Assembly (NCBI GenBank): GCA_014529385.2
Contig: CM043964.1
Coordinates: 102,318,087-102,382,086, forward strand
Length of the DNA: 64,000 bases
Direction: 5' to 3'
Source: Adiantum capillus-veneris
Lineage: Eukaryota; Streptophyta; Polypodiopsida; Polypodiales; Pteridaceae
Shown here: positions 55,144-64,000 of the stretch, in pieces
Layout: every line of letters begins with the position of its first letter
Numbering within the stretch: the stretch's first letter is position 1
The notes under the pieces: generated by a model
What the model saw: only the letters and a program-made list of their open reading frames with translations
What the model was told of the DNA's origin: nothing
Database searches by the model: none
Program-made: the position numbers and the translations under genes

Positions 55144-56297
55144 CAAAATAGGTGGCAATAGAGGACTCTTAGCCCTTGCTGGTGTCTTTTAGCCCTTCCT
55201 ATTACAGTATTGACATTGAAAGATGTCAATGAAGCCACGCCTAGTTTCATTTCACCTTCCCTGCAAAGAAGTTGGAAAGAGAAAGAGAGTGATAGAATGC
55301 TGGGTTGAGGAAAACCCCTTATTCATGTGTTATATGCCCCTTGCATATGATCACAAGTAGACCCTGGCTGTATCTTATACTTGTACCACGCCCTCGTAGA
55401 GAGAGGTACCATAAATCACATCTCGACTCATTTATCGTATATGTGATCGTGATTGTATCAGGGTATATATGGCACTTCTCCTAGAAACAAACACAAAATG
55501 TTTAAAATATCTATAGCGGACCTCGCCCTTGACAGAGTAGCCAGTGTTATAGTGAAAGCTGAAATGAGATGGGATTATGTCAATTTCGGTGGCATACCAT
55601 GCACGTAGAGGTGTAAGCCCTTGGCGACATTGACGGTCTCTACCAATTGAGCCGATAGGTAAAGTGCTTTGCACTATTGGTAATGGATACATTACAATGG
55701 GACATTGTACGCACATGGCACGGGTTAGAAGCTTTGTTTCTCGCAAATTGTGTCATAGCACTGTGCTTGGTACAATAGACAAGCATTATGAACATAAAGA
55801 AAACTTAAAAGTGTGTATCTTGGTTGTCTAGCTGTGACAAGTTGTATTGAGTTTGGCAAAATGAAACTAGTTGCAAGTGGGCTCATAGCCATATCTGTTA
55901 TGGAAGAGAATGTCGTTGCATGCACCATATTCTAAATTTGTAGAAACCGTTATGCCAAATGTTGAAAAGGAAGCCGTGCTTCACATCAGTGTTCATGGAG
56001 TGTGTGTGCTCATAGCGAATATATGCTCCCGTTGACAAACAAGTGTCCAAGTGGAGAAGAATCGACCGTGTCAAAAGTGCTTAAAGAAAGAAAGCATGAG
56101 GTATTATATCTTGACTAAATAGATAATGCCCCTGGTCGGACTGCCTGGAATGAACCTCCCAACCTCCCATTAAATAGCCCCCTTGGGCTTCATTCCCTAT
56201 CCACACTTGCACAAGTATAAGATACAACCAGGGTCTGCACGGGATCATATGCAAGGGGCATATAACACGTTCAAATAAGGGGTTTTCCTCAACCCAG

Positions 56298-56393
<96 letters not shown>

Positions 56394-56525
56394 AACTTCT
56401 TTGCGGGGAAGGTGAAATGAAGGAAAGGTGAAATGAAACTAGGCATGCCTTCATTGACATCTTTCAATGTCAATACGGTAACAAGAAGGGCTAAAAGACA
56501 ACAGGAAGGGCTAAGAGTCCTCTAT
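55144..56525. repeat. imperfect inverted repeat inside the insert
   Basis: The left arm 55144-55395 (AGGACTCTTAGCCC..., ...CTTATACTTGTACC) is the reverse complement of the right arm 56206-56525. The right arm is longer because it holds a 90-bp (CT)n run at 56301-56390 where the left arm has only a short GA-rich stretch (55272-55290). The loop between is about 810 bp. Confidence 0.85.
56301..56390. repeat. (CT)n microsatellite, 90 bp
   Basis: Uninterrupted CT dinucleotide repeat in one arm of the inverted repeat. Confidence 0.97.
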
Positions 56526-56667
56526 TGTTTTATGTCATGCCAAGGGCAATGCTCGGTGGTCAAGCACCAGGCCCAAGGGGTTGACTGCAAGTGTGGATAG
56601 GAAATGAGGCCCAAGGGGGCTATTTAATGGGAGGTCCATTCTAGGAAGTCCCACCAATGGCATTATA

Positions 56668-58621
56668 TCAAGATTTTTGGGACAATTTGCTACAAACATG
56701 ATATATTCTACATCCATCACAAAATTCAAAAATCTTTTTATGCTTACCCTTGTGTGGACAAACTCTTGCCCAATGATCACCTCAATTGGGATGCTTGTAG
56801 AGCCCCCATTGGTTGTCTTGGCCTAGGAAAATAAACTCTAAGTTTATAATTTTGATTTGCTATGAACATTATCTATTCCACATCCATCACATAATCCAAA
56901 AATATTTTTATGCTCACCCTTGTGTGGACAAAATCTTGCCCAATGATCACCTCCACATTCATAGCATGGACCTTTCGACTGGGATGCTTGCTGAGCCCCT
57001 ATTGGTTGTCCTGACCTAGTAAGATAAAATCTAAGTTCAGAATTTTGATTTGCTATGAACATGAGTGTCTTTTTGTCCATTGTATAGTTATTCTTCCTAG
57101 GTTGCACAACATATGATGGCTCAGCATCATCATCGATACTTACCCACGAAAGATGGCCTCTGTCAGCATATGCAATTCTCTCAGGCTCTCTCTCATAGGT
57201 CTTGCATGGCTCTTTGTAATATGAAGTTGATGGCAACATTCTCTGGTTAGCAAATGTACCTACTAGCTAGGTACATCCCGGTACATCTAACAATTTCTTG
57301 GTTCTCTTGAGGTAAAGGAGGTTTTTGGCCCAACACTAGTTGAGACTTATCTCCTCCTTGTGCTACATTGCTTGGGCCCATTTGGTACCTCGGTGGTGGT
57401 GCCAATGGGGGCACCCTCTAAGGTATATATGGCCTTTCCATCATGTAATTTTTGTTGTTTAAACACTCATTTTTCTCATGGTTGGTCCACTTTTGCTTCA
57501 TCACGCACCACTTCAAAACACGTGGTACATTTGCTGGTGGTGGTTGTTGTTGTACTTTAGGTTTTGTCGATAGCTTTGATTCATCCTTCTAATCACTTCT
57601 TTGACCATCAAAATTTGACCTAATTGGAGTATGAACACTCCGCTTTGTTGTGGATTCACTTGTGGCAGAAGAGGCACTGCTTGTCGTATTGTCTGCATCT
57701 TTCATTACCTCTCCTCCATAAACCTTACTGTTGTCAACTAGATACAATGCTTCTCTAGTGACTTGCTCAAATGTGGTGCAAGCTTTCAATTGCAGGTCCT
57801 TTTTTGAGAGTCTTGTTCTTTAAGGCCTCTATAAAGAGAACTAACAGTTTCTTGTCTTGTGATAACTCTCGCATATGACATCTCTCTATGTATTGTTTGA
57901 AGCAAAGCAAAGCTTCCTTCATTTTATCATTCTCTTTTTGCTAGAAAGAATAGATTTGGGACTTCTTGTTGTGTTTGATTTCCCTTTTAGAGAATTCCTC
58001 AACAAATTCACGCAAAAATTTCTCTCTTTTAAGGAAATCTCTATTGTTCAAAGTTTGGAACCATGTTAATGCCATTTCTTCCAGTGTCACTCCAAATCCC
58101 TCATATTGAGTGCGGAAATTTGTCACTTGTTTCACTCTCAAACTTGTTTGAAGAGATAAACATGTGCATATGGATCTCTCGATCCATTCTACTTCTTGGC
58201 AACACACTTCGCTACTTGTGATGGTCGCATTTTTTGTGTTTTGGCAACCATTCTCACAACTGCAAGTTCCCTTGTGAGGACATTTGTAGCGTTGTAACCC
58301 CCACTAGGAACTCTAGTTGGAGTTTTTTCTGTGACTCTCTCCTCAAGACGCACATCTCTTGCATCTATTTAGGTATCTAGAACTCGGGTGGTATATATCG
58401 TGCTACGAGCTTCACTACCCCTATAAGTAGTCATTGAAATCCTTGAAACCAAGGATTCCATTGGTCTAGGTACTGAAGATTTCACTTGACTAAATGAGTC
58501 AGCATTTCCTGTTCTATTTGGACTTAATCTTCTTGTTTTTAGTATGGTCTCCAATATAATAGGTCTAAACATGCTAGGAGTGACATAATATTGATGGAGT
58601 GGGCCTTCAAAGTATGCATAT
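56668..58621 (-). pseudogene. gag: C: gag capsid domain and zinc knuckle
   Basis: Minus-strand order from 58621 down: N-terminal region (58369-58621), the RPSQV start of the capsid domain, capsid (57941-58207 with WFQTLNNRDF and LREFVEEFSKREI; 57589-57789 with ACTTFEQVTREALYLVDN), a Gln-rich linker, and a zinc knuckle CYECGGDHWARFC (56928-56966) in the open frame 56844-57239. This follows the order of the giant's gag (5938-8550). Several stops and frameshifts. The 5' end is cut by the D LTR at 58622. Confidence 0.85.
56703..57062 (-). repeat. tandem duplication of the zinc-knuckle segment in C
   Basis: 56703-56869 and 56870-57062 are direct repeats ending ATTTTGATTTGCTATGAACAT. The first lacks about 28 bp, which removes the first Cys pair of the knuckle. 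Confidence 0.85.
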
Positions 58622-58832
58622 TGTTGGGGTGGTAAGGCCCAATGTGCTGTGCCTGAGTGTTGGGCAACCGGAGACTAATTGGGAACTAACATTGACCATT
58701 CATTCTACATAAAATAATAAGGACTCATAACCCTAAAACTATTGTGTTTGGAGTCCACCCAAACCTGTGTCTCCTCTCTTCTTCTCTCTTTTCCATTGCT
58801 GCACACACACACGCTCTCGTACATGCACTTCA
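58622..58832 (+). repeat. 5' LTR of D (about 211 bp)
   Basis: Starts TGTTGGGGTGG and ends TGCACTTCA, 2 bp before the primer site. The left boundary is where similarity to C gag ceases. The short length fits a small copia LTR. The second LTR is outside the window. Confidence 0.62.
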
Positions 58833-58834
58833 AC

Positions 58835-58846
58835 TGGTATCAGAGC
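58835..58846 (+). other. primer-binding site, initiator Met tRNA type (D)
   Basis: TGGTATCAGAGC exact match. Confidence 0.95.
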
Positions 58847-59047
58847 TCAGAGATTGGGAGCACCATTGGAGCTCAGCAGGGAAGCAGGTGGAGAATTAAT
58901 AAAAAATTGTAGCACGTTTTTGTACATCTATTTTGGCCTATCAAAACGTCTTCATTCAAGCTTATTTTTTGTGACGTGTTTTTCATCCTCTTCAACTTTG
59001 CAGAAGAAAGTTTTCTCAAAATCTTCACCAATTTTGAGATACGTTAC

Positions 59048-59368
59048 TGTTGGGAATGGGATCGAGCTAGCTATGGTGGATGAAAGAGAAACATAGCGTC
59101 AATGTGTGAGTGTGTGTGTAAGCAAGGTTATCACTCAAGTGAATTATGTTCCAAGATAGAATTAGCTTGGACTCATAAACACAATCTTGAGTATTGACTT
59201 AGCTTAGCACAAGCTCGCCATAGACAAGCATGTAGTGCAAAATAGAGTTGTGTTTATTCATTCATGAAATGAGCTTTAAGTAGCTCTACAGGCTTGCTCC
59301 ACAGTATGTGGGATAAATCCACTCTCCTCTCCTTGACTCACACTTTAGGACAAAGCTCACACTTTACA
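59048..59368 (-). repeat. 3' LTR of TG (321 bp)
   Basis: TGTTGGGAATGGG to CACTTTACA. Pairs with 61828-62148. Confidence 0.96.
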
Positions 59369-59399
59369 ATCCTCCCTTGAGGTTTGGACTATGACAAGA

Positions 59400-59580
59400 T
59401 ATTGAAGATGCAGAATCCACACAGGATGATAATTTGCTATCCACACAGGATGGCAATATCCACACAGGTTGACAAAATCCACAAAGGATGGTGATGTCCA
59501 CACAGGATGATAAAATCCACACAGGAAAAATCCACAAAGGATGGTGATATCCACACAGGATGACAAAATCCACACAGGAA
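59400..59580. repeat. minisatellite of ATCCACACAGGATG units in TG
   Basis: About nine imperfect units of roughly 16-22 bp built on ATCCACACAGGATGA. It lies between the second zinc knuckle and the 3' LTR. The minus-strand frame over it reads repeats like CVDITILCGF, probably not a real protein. Confidence 0.88.
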
Positions 59581-59637
59581 AAAGGTCCTCCCCTACAAGT
59601 AGAGAGGCTGCATCTTCAAAATGGGTCTTCTGCATCT

Positions 59638-60567
59638 TCAAAATGGGTCTTCATAAAAGACAATGTTGCTCTCTCCTTTGTCTTCTTTGTCTTCTACTAT
59701 GTGAGCTGATCCTTTGATAGGTCTCTTCCCTTCGTGACTTCTGCTACTGCTTCTACTGTTGCTGCTTTCTCCACTGCTACTGCCTCCATTTGAGTAGCAC
59801 CGAGAAGGAGGGTGTCCCTTCTTACCACATTTGTTGCAAGGTTTGTTTGTGTAGCAGTCTTTTGCTACGTGTCCCTTTCTTCCACATTCATAACACTTTC
59901 TTCCGTTCATCGATGTCGATGGCGAATACCTTCCCCTTGAGGATGTTGCGATGAAAACTCCTCCTGATGAGGTGAGTGAACCTCTTTGCTTTCTTTCTTC
60001 TTCTTGGACTTAGTTGATGACATCTTGGAATGATGGCGCTGGTTCTTTGTCTTTAAGAATTGTGACTAAGTGGTCATAAGAAGGTGGAAGTGCACTCAAT
60101 AGTATGGCCACTTTGTCGTCTTCTGGTACTTCGACCTAGATGTAAGTGAGCTACATGACAATGCTCTTAAGCCTATTTACTAGGCTAGCAATGTGCTCCC
60201 CTTCAATCATGGTGATCTTGTAAAGTTGTCTTTTGAGACTAACTTTACTTCTTTTGGCCCTGGCTCCAAAATTTCTTTCTAAAACATGCCATGCATCATG
60301 TGCGTGTGTACATTCATGTATGAAATGCACATAATTGTCATGCAAGGAGGTGATGATGATTCTTAACGCTTGTTCGTCTTTGGCCAAATTCTGTGCACTA
60401 GCTATGAGTGTAGATGCCCTAGTGTGCACTCCATCCGGTTCGGTTTGTTGCTCTAAGGCAGTGCTGATGACAGACCACAAACATTTTTTCATAAGGTAAC
60501 CTCTTAACTTCGTTTGCCAGGTGTGAAACCCTTCCCCGTTGAATTTTTCTATTCCCTTGTCCCCCAT
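59638..60567 (-). pseudogene. gag: TG gag with two CCHC zinc knuckles
   Basis: Starts at ATG 60567 (MGDKGIEKFNGEGFHTWQ, the copia gag start pattern). The capsid-like UBN2-type region contains AHDAWHVLERNFGA and RLKSIVM. Three in-frame TAG stops fall between 60151 and about 60009. The frame then continues unbroken to the nucleocapsid in 59638-59910, with CYECGRKGHVAKDC and CNKCGKKGHPPSRC, both CX2CX4HX4C, and a Ser-rich then acidic tail. It ends at 59638-59640. It encoded a particle protein able to bind RNA. Confidence 0.87.
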
Positions 60568-61813
60568 TTGTGCTAATAGAGGGGTCTTAGCTTAGGAGAC
60601 TCTCCTAGCCAGTGTCTACCTCTTTACATGAGCACAAATCACCCTTGAAAAATTTTATTAGCAAGTTGGCGTGCTTGGTTGCAATAATTTTAGGGCAAGA
60701 GAGAGAGAGTGAGTGAAAATTCCTTTAGTAAAGCTCTACTCCTTTTAAATGAAGCTCCTTTTCACTGTCGGTGAAGCCCCTCTTCACAAGGAGGTAATGT
60801 CCTTTGCTTTACGCGGTGAAGCTCATTGGATTTGCTTCCGATGCTTGAAGGAGTTTTGTCCTTTTGTAGGAATGCTTTAGTTGCTTTGGCTTCTTTGCAG
60901 GTGGGAACAACTTCTGAATATGGGCCCTTTTTGACTTTTGTGGGAAGTGCGGCTTAATTGGAACTCGAGGCCCGTGGGAAGGGGGGCCTGAGAGGGGCGG
61001 ACCCGAAAATGGTATCAAGGGGAGTTTGGCGCCTCGGTTGAAGTTCGTGACCGGATGGTGAGGGCAGGCGCTTTCGGCCGATCGGGCAGGCGGGGGGCAG
61101 ACGGGACTGTTGCCGATCAAACAGAGGTTTCCCTGCTCTACGGCTGGCCGTTCGGAGCCGAAATTCGCACCTCAATGCAATTGACTGCAGCAATTCACGT
61201 CCGCGAGTGGGCGGCCGGGAAGTGGGGATGGGCCCTCCTCACACCAAGTCAACACCTTATAATAGGGTTCCCACATAACGCCTTTGAAAATTTGAGATTC
61301 CAACCAAGAAAAGTGAGTCAATGGTTGGTGAGCATTGAAGAACTTTAAAAAACCTCACACACACACAGATTTGGGCCTTGAATCTGCAGGGAAAATCAGA
61401 GAATGAGGGTGTGCATGAGAGCAAGATTGAGCAAGCTTTAGAATAGGCAAAAGAAATGCGATTTTAGCATGGGTGGGCTTGACGGAAAGCACTTGAATGG
61501 GGCTACACACACACACACACACACACCAAATTGCAAATGCCAATTTGCTAAATAATGAGCAGTTATTGAATGCAAGATGCAAGTTCTTAATGGCTAAATT
61601 AATGTACTCTAATGCTAATTAAGCTTCCAATTGGCCAGTGATCCAAGAGTCTTTAGCTCAAGAACATGCTCATGCTAGCCAATGGAATACTAATTTGGCA
61701 TGCATGATGTAATAGAAGAGCAAACCTAATGGATCTAGCTAATGATGATTAATGAATGCTAATTGTACAAACACTCAAATGCATAATAGCAAACCTAGCT
61801 AGCATAACCTAAA
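60568..61813 (-). other. TG leader with CpG-rich segment
   Basis: 1.25 kb between primer site and gag, with no convincing gene. The segment about 60955-61220 is GC- and CpG-rich (CGGGCAGGCGGGGGG, GGGCGGCCGGG), unlike the AT-rich remainder. Short minus-strand frames across it are of uncertain meaning. A (CA)n run lies at 61504-61526. Confidence 0.7.
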
Positions 61814-61825
61814 GCTCTGATACCA
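61814..61825 (-). other. primer-binding site, initiator Met tRNA type (TG)
   Basis: The minus strand reads TGGTATCAGAGC, 2 bp inside the 5' LTR. Confidence 0.95.
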
Positions 61826-61827
61826 AT

Positions 61828-62148
61828 TGTTGGGAATGGGATCGAGCTAGCTATGGTGGATGAAAGAGAAACATAACGTCAATGTGTGAGTGTGTGTGTA
61901 AGCAAGGTTATCACTCAAGTGAATTAGGTTCCAAGATAGAATTAGCTTGGACTCATAAACACAATCTTGAGAATTGACTTAGCTTAGCACAAGCTCACCA
62001 TAGACAAGCATGTAGTGCAAAATAGAGTTGTGTTTATTCATTCATGAAATGAGCTTTAAGTAGCTCTACAGCCTTGCTCCACAATATGTGGGATAAATCC
62101 ACTCTCCTCTCCTTGACTCACACTTTAGGACAAAGCTCACACTTTACA
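61828..62148 (-). repeat. 5' LTR of TG (321 bp)
   Basis: TGTTGGGAATGGG to CACTTTACA, 6 differences from the 3' LTR. Confidence 0.96.
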
Positions 62149-62971
62149 GTTACTCAGACTGCCTGCAGGTCGTGAAGTACAAGCTGCAGACTTTTATAGA
62201 TCTGTTTTGACATGTAAAAACAACTTATTTCATGTCTGTTCTCGCATCACCCAACTATTTTTGTGTGGTCTACAACTTTGCAGAAGGAAGTTTCTACAAA
62301 TTTTGCATGGTTCAGTTCAGACAGCAGGGTGGTCTACCTTTGTCGGTTCTTCTGCGTAAAGTTTTTTGTTGCATACTCTTTCTGCAATCTTTGTCACATA
62401 CATATTTGATGTAAGATCTTAAGGGTCTGTTAAATTAAACAAGCCGCCACAACGGTTACAGGAAAGGGTTTCTGTGGTTAATGTAAGATCTTATGCGGTT
62501 TATGTATTGTGATGGAAATATGCAAAGCCTATCGTTGAGGGTCGTGGTAAGGTTTTATTGAGCTGGGGGATTCTCAAATGTGATCCTTTTGGTGATGCAG
62601 GTTTTGGAGCAAGCCCCCGGCATCCCCATAGTTTTGGCATTGACATAGGATGTATGTTTATGCGGTTAATGCAGTATTGGTGTGCATCTGTTGACCCGCC
62701 ATTGTCGGCGTTACTGTCATCTTTATGCGTATGCGTTTGATAGTGTTCAGTTGGTCAGAGACACTCTCCTAGAGTTGGAGACACTGATAGTGACAATTCT
62801 TTGAGATTCTATCTTGCCAGTTTAGCCCTTTGATCAACAGTTCAATCATTGTACACATTTGTTTTGGATTCAAAAGTCAGTTTTGCAGGGAAGACTCTGC
62901 CAAAATTGTTCAGGTTTTCTATCACTTTGTTTAGTACAACGGATCTATCATTTTTGGTTCCTTGTCAAGTG
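62149..62971 (+). other. D untranslated leader, second part
   Basis: Continuation of the leader begun at 58847 after TG. Non-coding, with two related segments: TTTTGCAGGGAAG near 62881 and CTTTGCAGAAGGAAG near 62275, the latter also resembling CTTTGCAGAAGAAAG at 58996. No gene seen. Confidence 0.65.
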
Positions 62972-63500
62972 ATGGCTTCATCATCGGAGAACTCTTTGTT
63001 CAACATTGAAAAGTTAGATGGCACTAACTTTTGGAAGGAACAAATTTACAATGTCTTGGTACAGAAGAAGCAGATCCGACTGATAAAGATGAAGGGGATA
63101 AAGCCTGAGGATATTGATGAGTATGATTGGCAGGAGTTGGATGAGCTTGCCAGATCCACCATCATGCTAACTTTGTCAAAGAATGTGTACTTCAATGTGA
63201 ACATGGAAAAGACTAGCTATGAGCTATGGAAGAAGTTATGTGACCTGTATGAGAAGCAAAGTGCAACACCATAGGTTGATTGGCTGAAAAAGTTAATTGA
63301 TTGAAGATGGATGAGGGCACACCCATGTGAAACCATCTCAATGAGTTCAACACCATTTTTAGTTAGCTTTGTGCACAGGGAGTCAATTTTGACAACTCGA
63401 TCAAAGCAATGTTCTTGCTATTGAAAGTTGGGATACTTTTTGCACATCCATAAGTAACTCAGTACCTCCTGATGGTTCTTACTGAAGAAGTTAGCACCAA
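62972..63500 (+). pseudogene. gag: D gag (Ty1/copia), capsid part
   Basis: ATG at 62972 (MASSSENSLFNIEKLDGTNF, the copia gag start with LDGTNFxxW). It includes TSYELWKKLCDLYEKQSA. A TAG at 63272-63274 and several later changes break it. It lies in the same frame as an upstream open stretch from 62849 that I consider untranslated. Confidence 0.85.
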
Positions 63501-63559
63501 GAATCTTGATGCTTCTCGTGGTACTAGAAATGCTCTTGTTGTTTGTGGTTGATCACAGG

Positions 63560-64000
63560 AAAAGGGCAAGCAGAATCAGAGAGCAAAATCTCGTAGCAAA
63601 TCTCGTGGCCAAAAAGACATTTTGTGCTATTATTGTCACAAAAGGGTCATATGAAGAAAGGCTGTCAAAAGTGGAAACAAGAGAAAGGTAAAGAGAAGAA
63701 GCAGGAAGAAGACAAGAGAAAGGTAAAGAAGAAGCAAGAAGAAGGCAAGACTAAGGAAAGCAGTATAAAGATTGAGCAGATCAACAAAATGTTGCTTATT
63801 GAAGATTTCGACGGAGACATTTATCTCACATCTACCATGAATTCAACATTTTTGACGCCATTGATGACTATGCTTTACAAGATTGGGTTATGGATTCAAG
63901 TGCATCATTTCATGTGACTCTTCATAGAGAGTGGTTCAATACATATGATGGAGCCTATAAAGGTCATGTTTGTCTTGTCAATGATTTTGCTTGCAACATA
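63560..64000 (+). pseudogene. gag-pol: D nucleocapsid and protease start
   Basis: A zinc knuckle is recognisable in two frames: CYYCHK, then after a 1-base shift KGHMKKGC, together CX2CX4HX4C (about 63623-63665). A Lys/Glu/Gln-rich linker follows (63680-63780). The protease start then reads WVMDSSASFHVT (from 63884); the usual copia active site is DSGA, so the catalytic Gly appears as Ser. The frame runs off the window. Confidence 0.82.

Larger units (their letters stand above)
53217..56667. mobile_element. 3.45 kb insert with inverted terminal sequences in C
   Basis: Both ends carry a sequence of about 140 bp in inverted orientation (53217-53360 and 56527-56667; TATAATGCC...GGCATGACA versus TGTCATGCC...GGCATTATA). 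They are flanked by TCAAG on both sides (53212-53216, 56668-56672). C gag sequence continues on either side, so the insertion is precise. Next to the left copy the minus strand reads CGAGGACGAAAACGCTTCTCC then AAGGGGGGAGTAA before TGTCATGCC, the typical end of a Ty3 coding region, polypurine tract and LTR. A third copy in direct orientation lies at 56126-56213. Inner inverted segments 55144-55395 and 56206-56525 pair as well. I read it as a Ty3-derived element with short LTRs and an internal inversion. A TIR DNA transposon is the alternative. Confidence 0.7.
59048..62148 (-). mobile_element. TG: gag-only (TR-GAG-like) non-autonomous copia element, 3.1 kb
   Basis: Two 321-bp LTRs (59048-59368, 61828-62148) differ at 6 positions (about 98% identical). 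Perfect TSD GTTAC (59043-59047, 62149-62153). On the minus strand: primer site, a 1.25 kb leader, copia-type gag with two zinc knuckles, a short minisatellite, a polypurine stretch (CAAGGGAGGAT, 59369-59379) and the LTR. No protease, integrase or RT is present between the LTRs, so movement must have relied on enzymes from another element. It split the leader of D. Confidence 0.94.
58622..64000 (+). mobile_element. D: Ty1/copia element, 5' part, carrying the TG insertion
   Basis: LTR (58622-58832), primer site, leader, gag, nucleocapsid and protease start on the plus strand, running off the right edge. The leader is interrupted by TG (59048-62148). It inserted in C gag at 58621. Confidence 0.85.

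Noticed and set aside
56245-56460. Arg/Glu repeat peptide frame
   Set aside because: Created by the 90-bp (CT)n microsatellite.
59364-59641. Minus-strand frames with repeated CVDITILCGF as a repeat protein
   Set aside because: Translation of a short minisatellite; it is open in more than one frame and lies beyond the end of gag.

Overview
This is plant nuclear repeat DNA, almost entirely nested LTR retrotransposons. Ty3/gypsy chromovirus, Athila/Tat-like Ty3 and Ty1/copia elements, AT-rich spacers, long microsatellites and many transition-type stop codons all point to a heavily methylated, repeat-rich vascular-plant genome. The species cannot be fixed from the sequence, and I see no convincing single-copy host gene, rRNA or tRNA gene. 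Family names here are mine: 'G' is a chromovirus family with about 1.5-1.6 kb LTRs (G1, G2, G3 and one solo LTR), 'giant' is a very large Ty3 element, 'C' is a relative of it, 'S' is a 2.7 kb LTR family, and 'E', 'D' and 'TG' are copia-type. Layout: 1-3905 is the 5' end of G1 on the minus strand (LTR, primer site, and a fully open gag-protease frame running off the window). G1 sits inside the 5' LTR of the giant element on the plus strand (3906-25460). The giant has a primer site, a 1.8 kb leader with palindromes, gag with zinc knuckles, protease, reverse transcriptase, RNase H, an integrase with a duplicated zinc-binding domain, and a second retropepsin-like domain after integrase. A long non-coding stretch follows, with four 24-bp palindromes exactly 285 bp apart. 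Then comes a second, coiled-coil-rich gene split by a 2.7 kb solo LTR (S1), a polypurine tract and a 933-bp 3' LTR. 25461-32368 holds unassigned sequence, a second S solo LTR (S2), a coding fragment, and a solo G LTR with a perfect 5-bp target duplication. 32369-46923 is an old minus-strand G element (G3). A nearly complete younger copy of the same family (G2, 34444-43263, TSD AGTAT) has inserted into its integrase/chromodomain region, and G3 also carries a 215-bp hAT-type MITE. 46924-49740 is AT-rich with a copia gag fragment and a minisatellite. 49741-51942 is a decayed copia pol with its 3' LTR. 51943-58621 is the minus-strand gag region of C, a relative of the giant. It is split by a 3.45 kb insert with inverted terminal sequences and a 5-bp TSD (53217-56667). 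58622-64000 is the 5' part of a plus-strand copia element (D). Its leader is interrupted by TG, a 3.1 kb gag-only element with 321-bp LTRs and TSD GTTAC. How the parts work together: each autonomous element encoded capsid/nucleocapsid (gag) and the enzymes to mature, copy and integrate its RNA. Today nearly all frames are broken. The exceptions are G1 gag-pro, open as far as it can be seen, and G2, which has only three visible lesions. The most unusual material is in the giant element: exactly phased palindromes, a post-integrase retropepsin domain, a duplicated integrase zinc finger, and an additional long coiled-coil gene in the position where other elements carry env-like genes.
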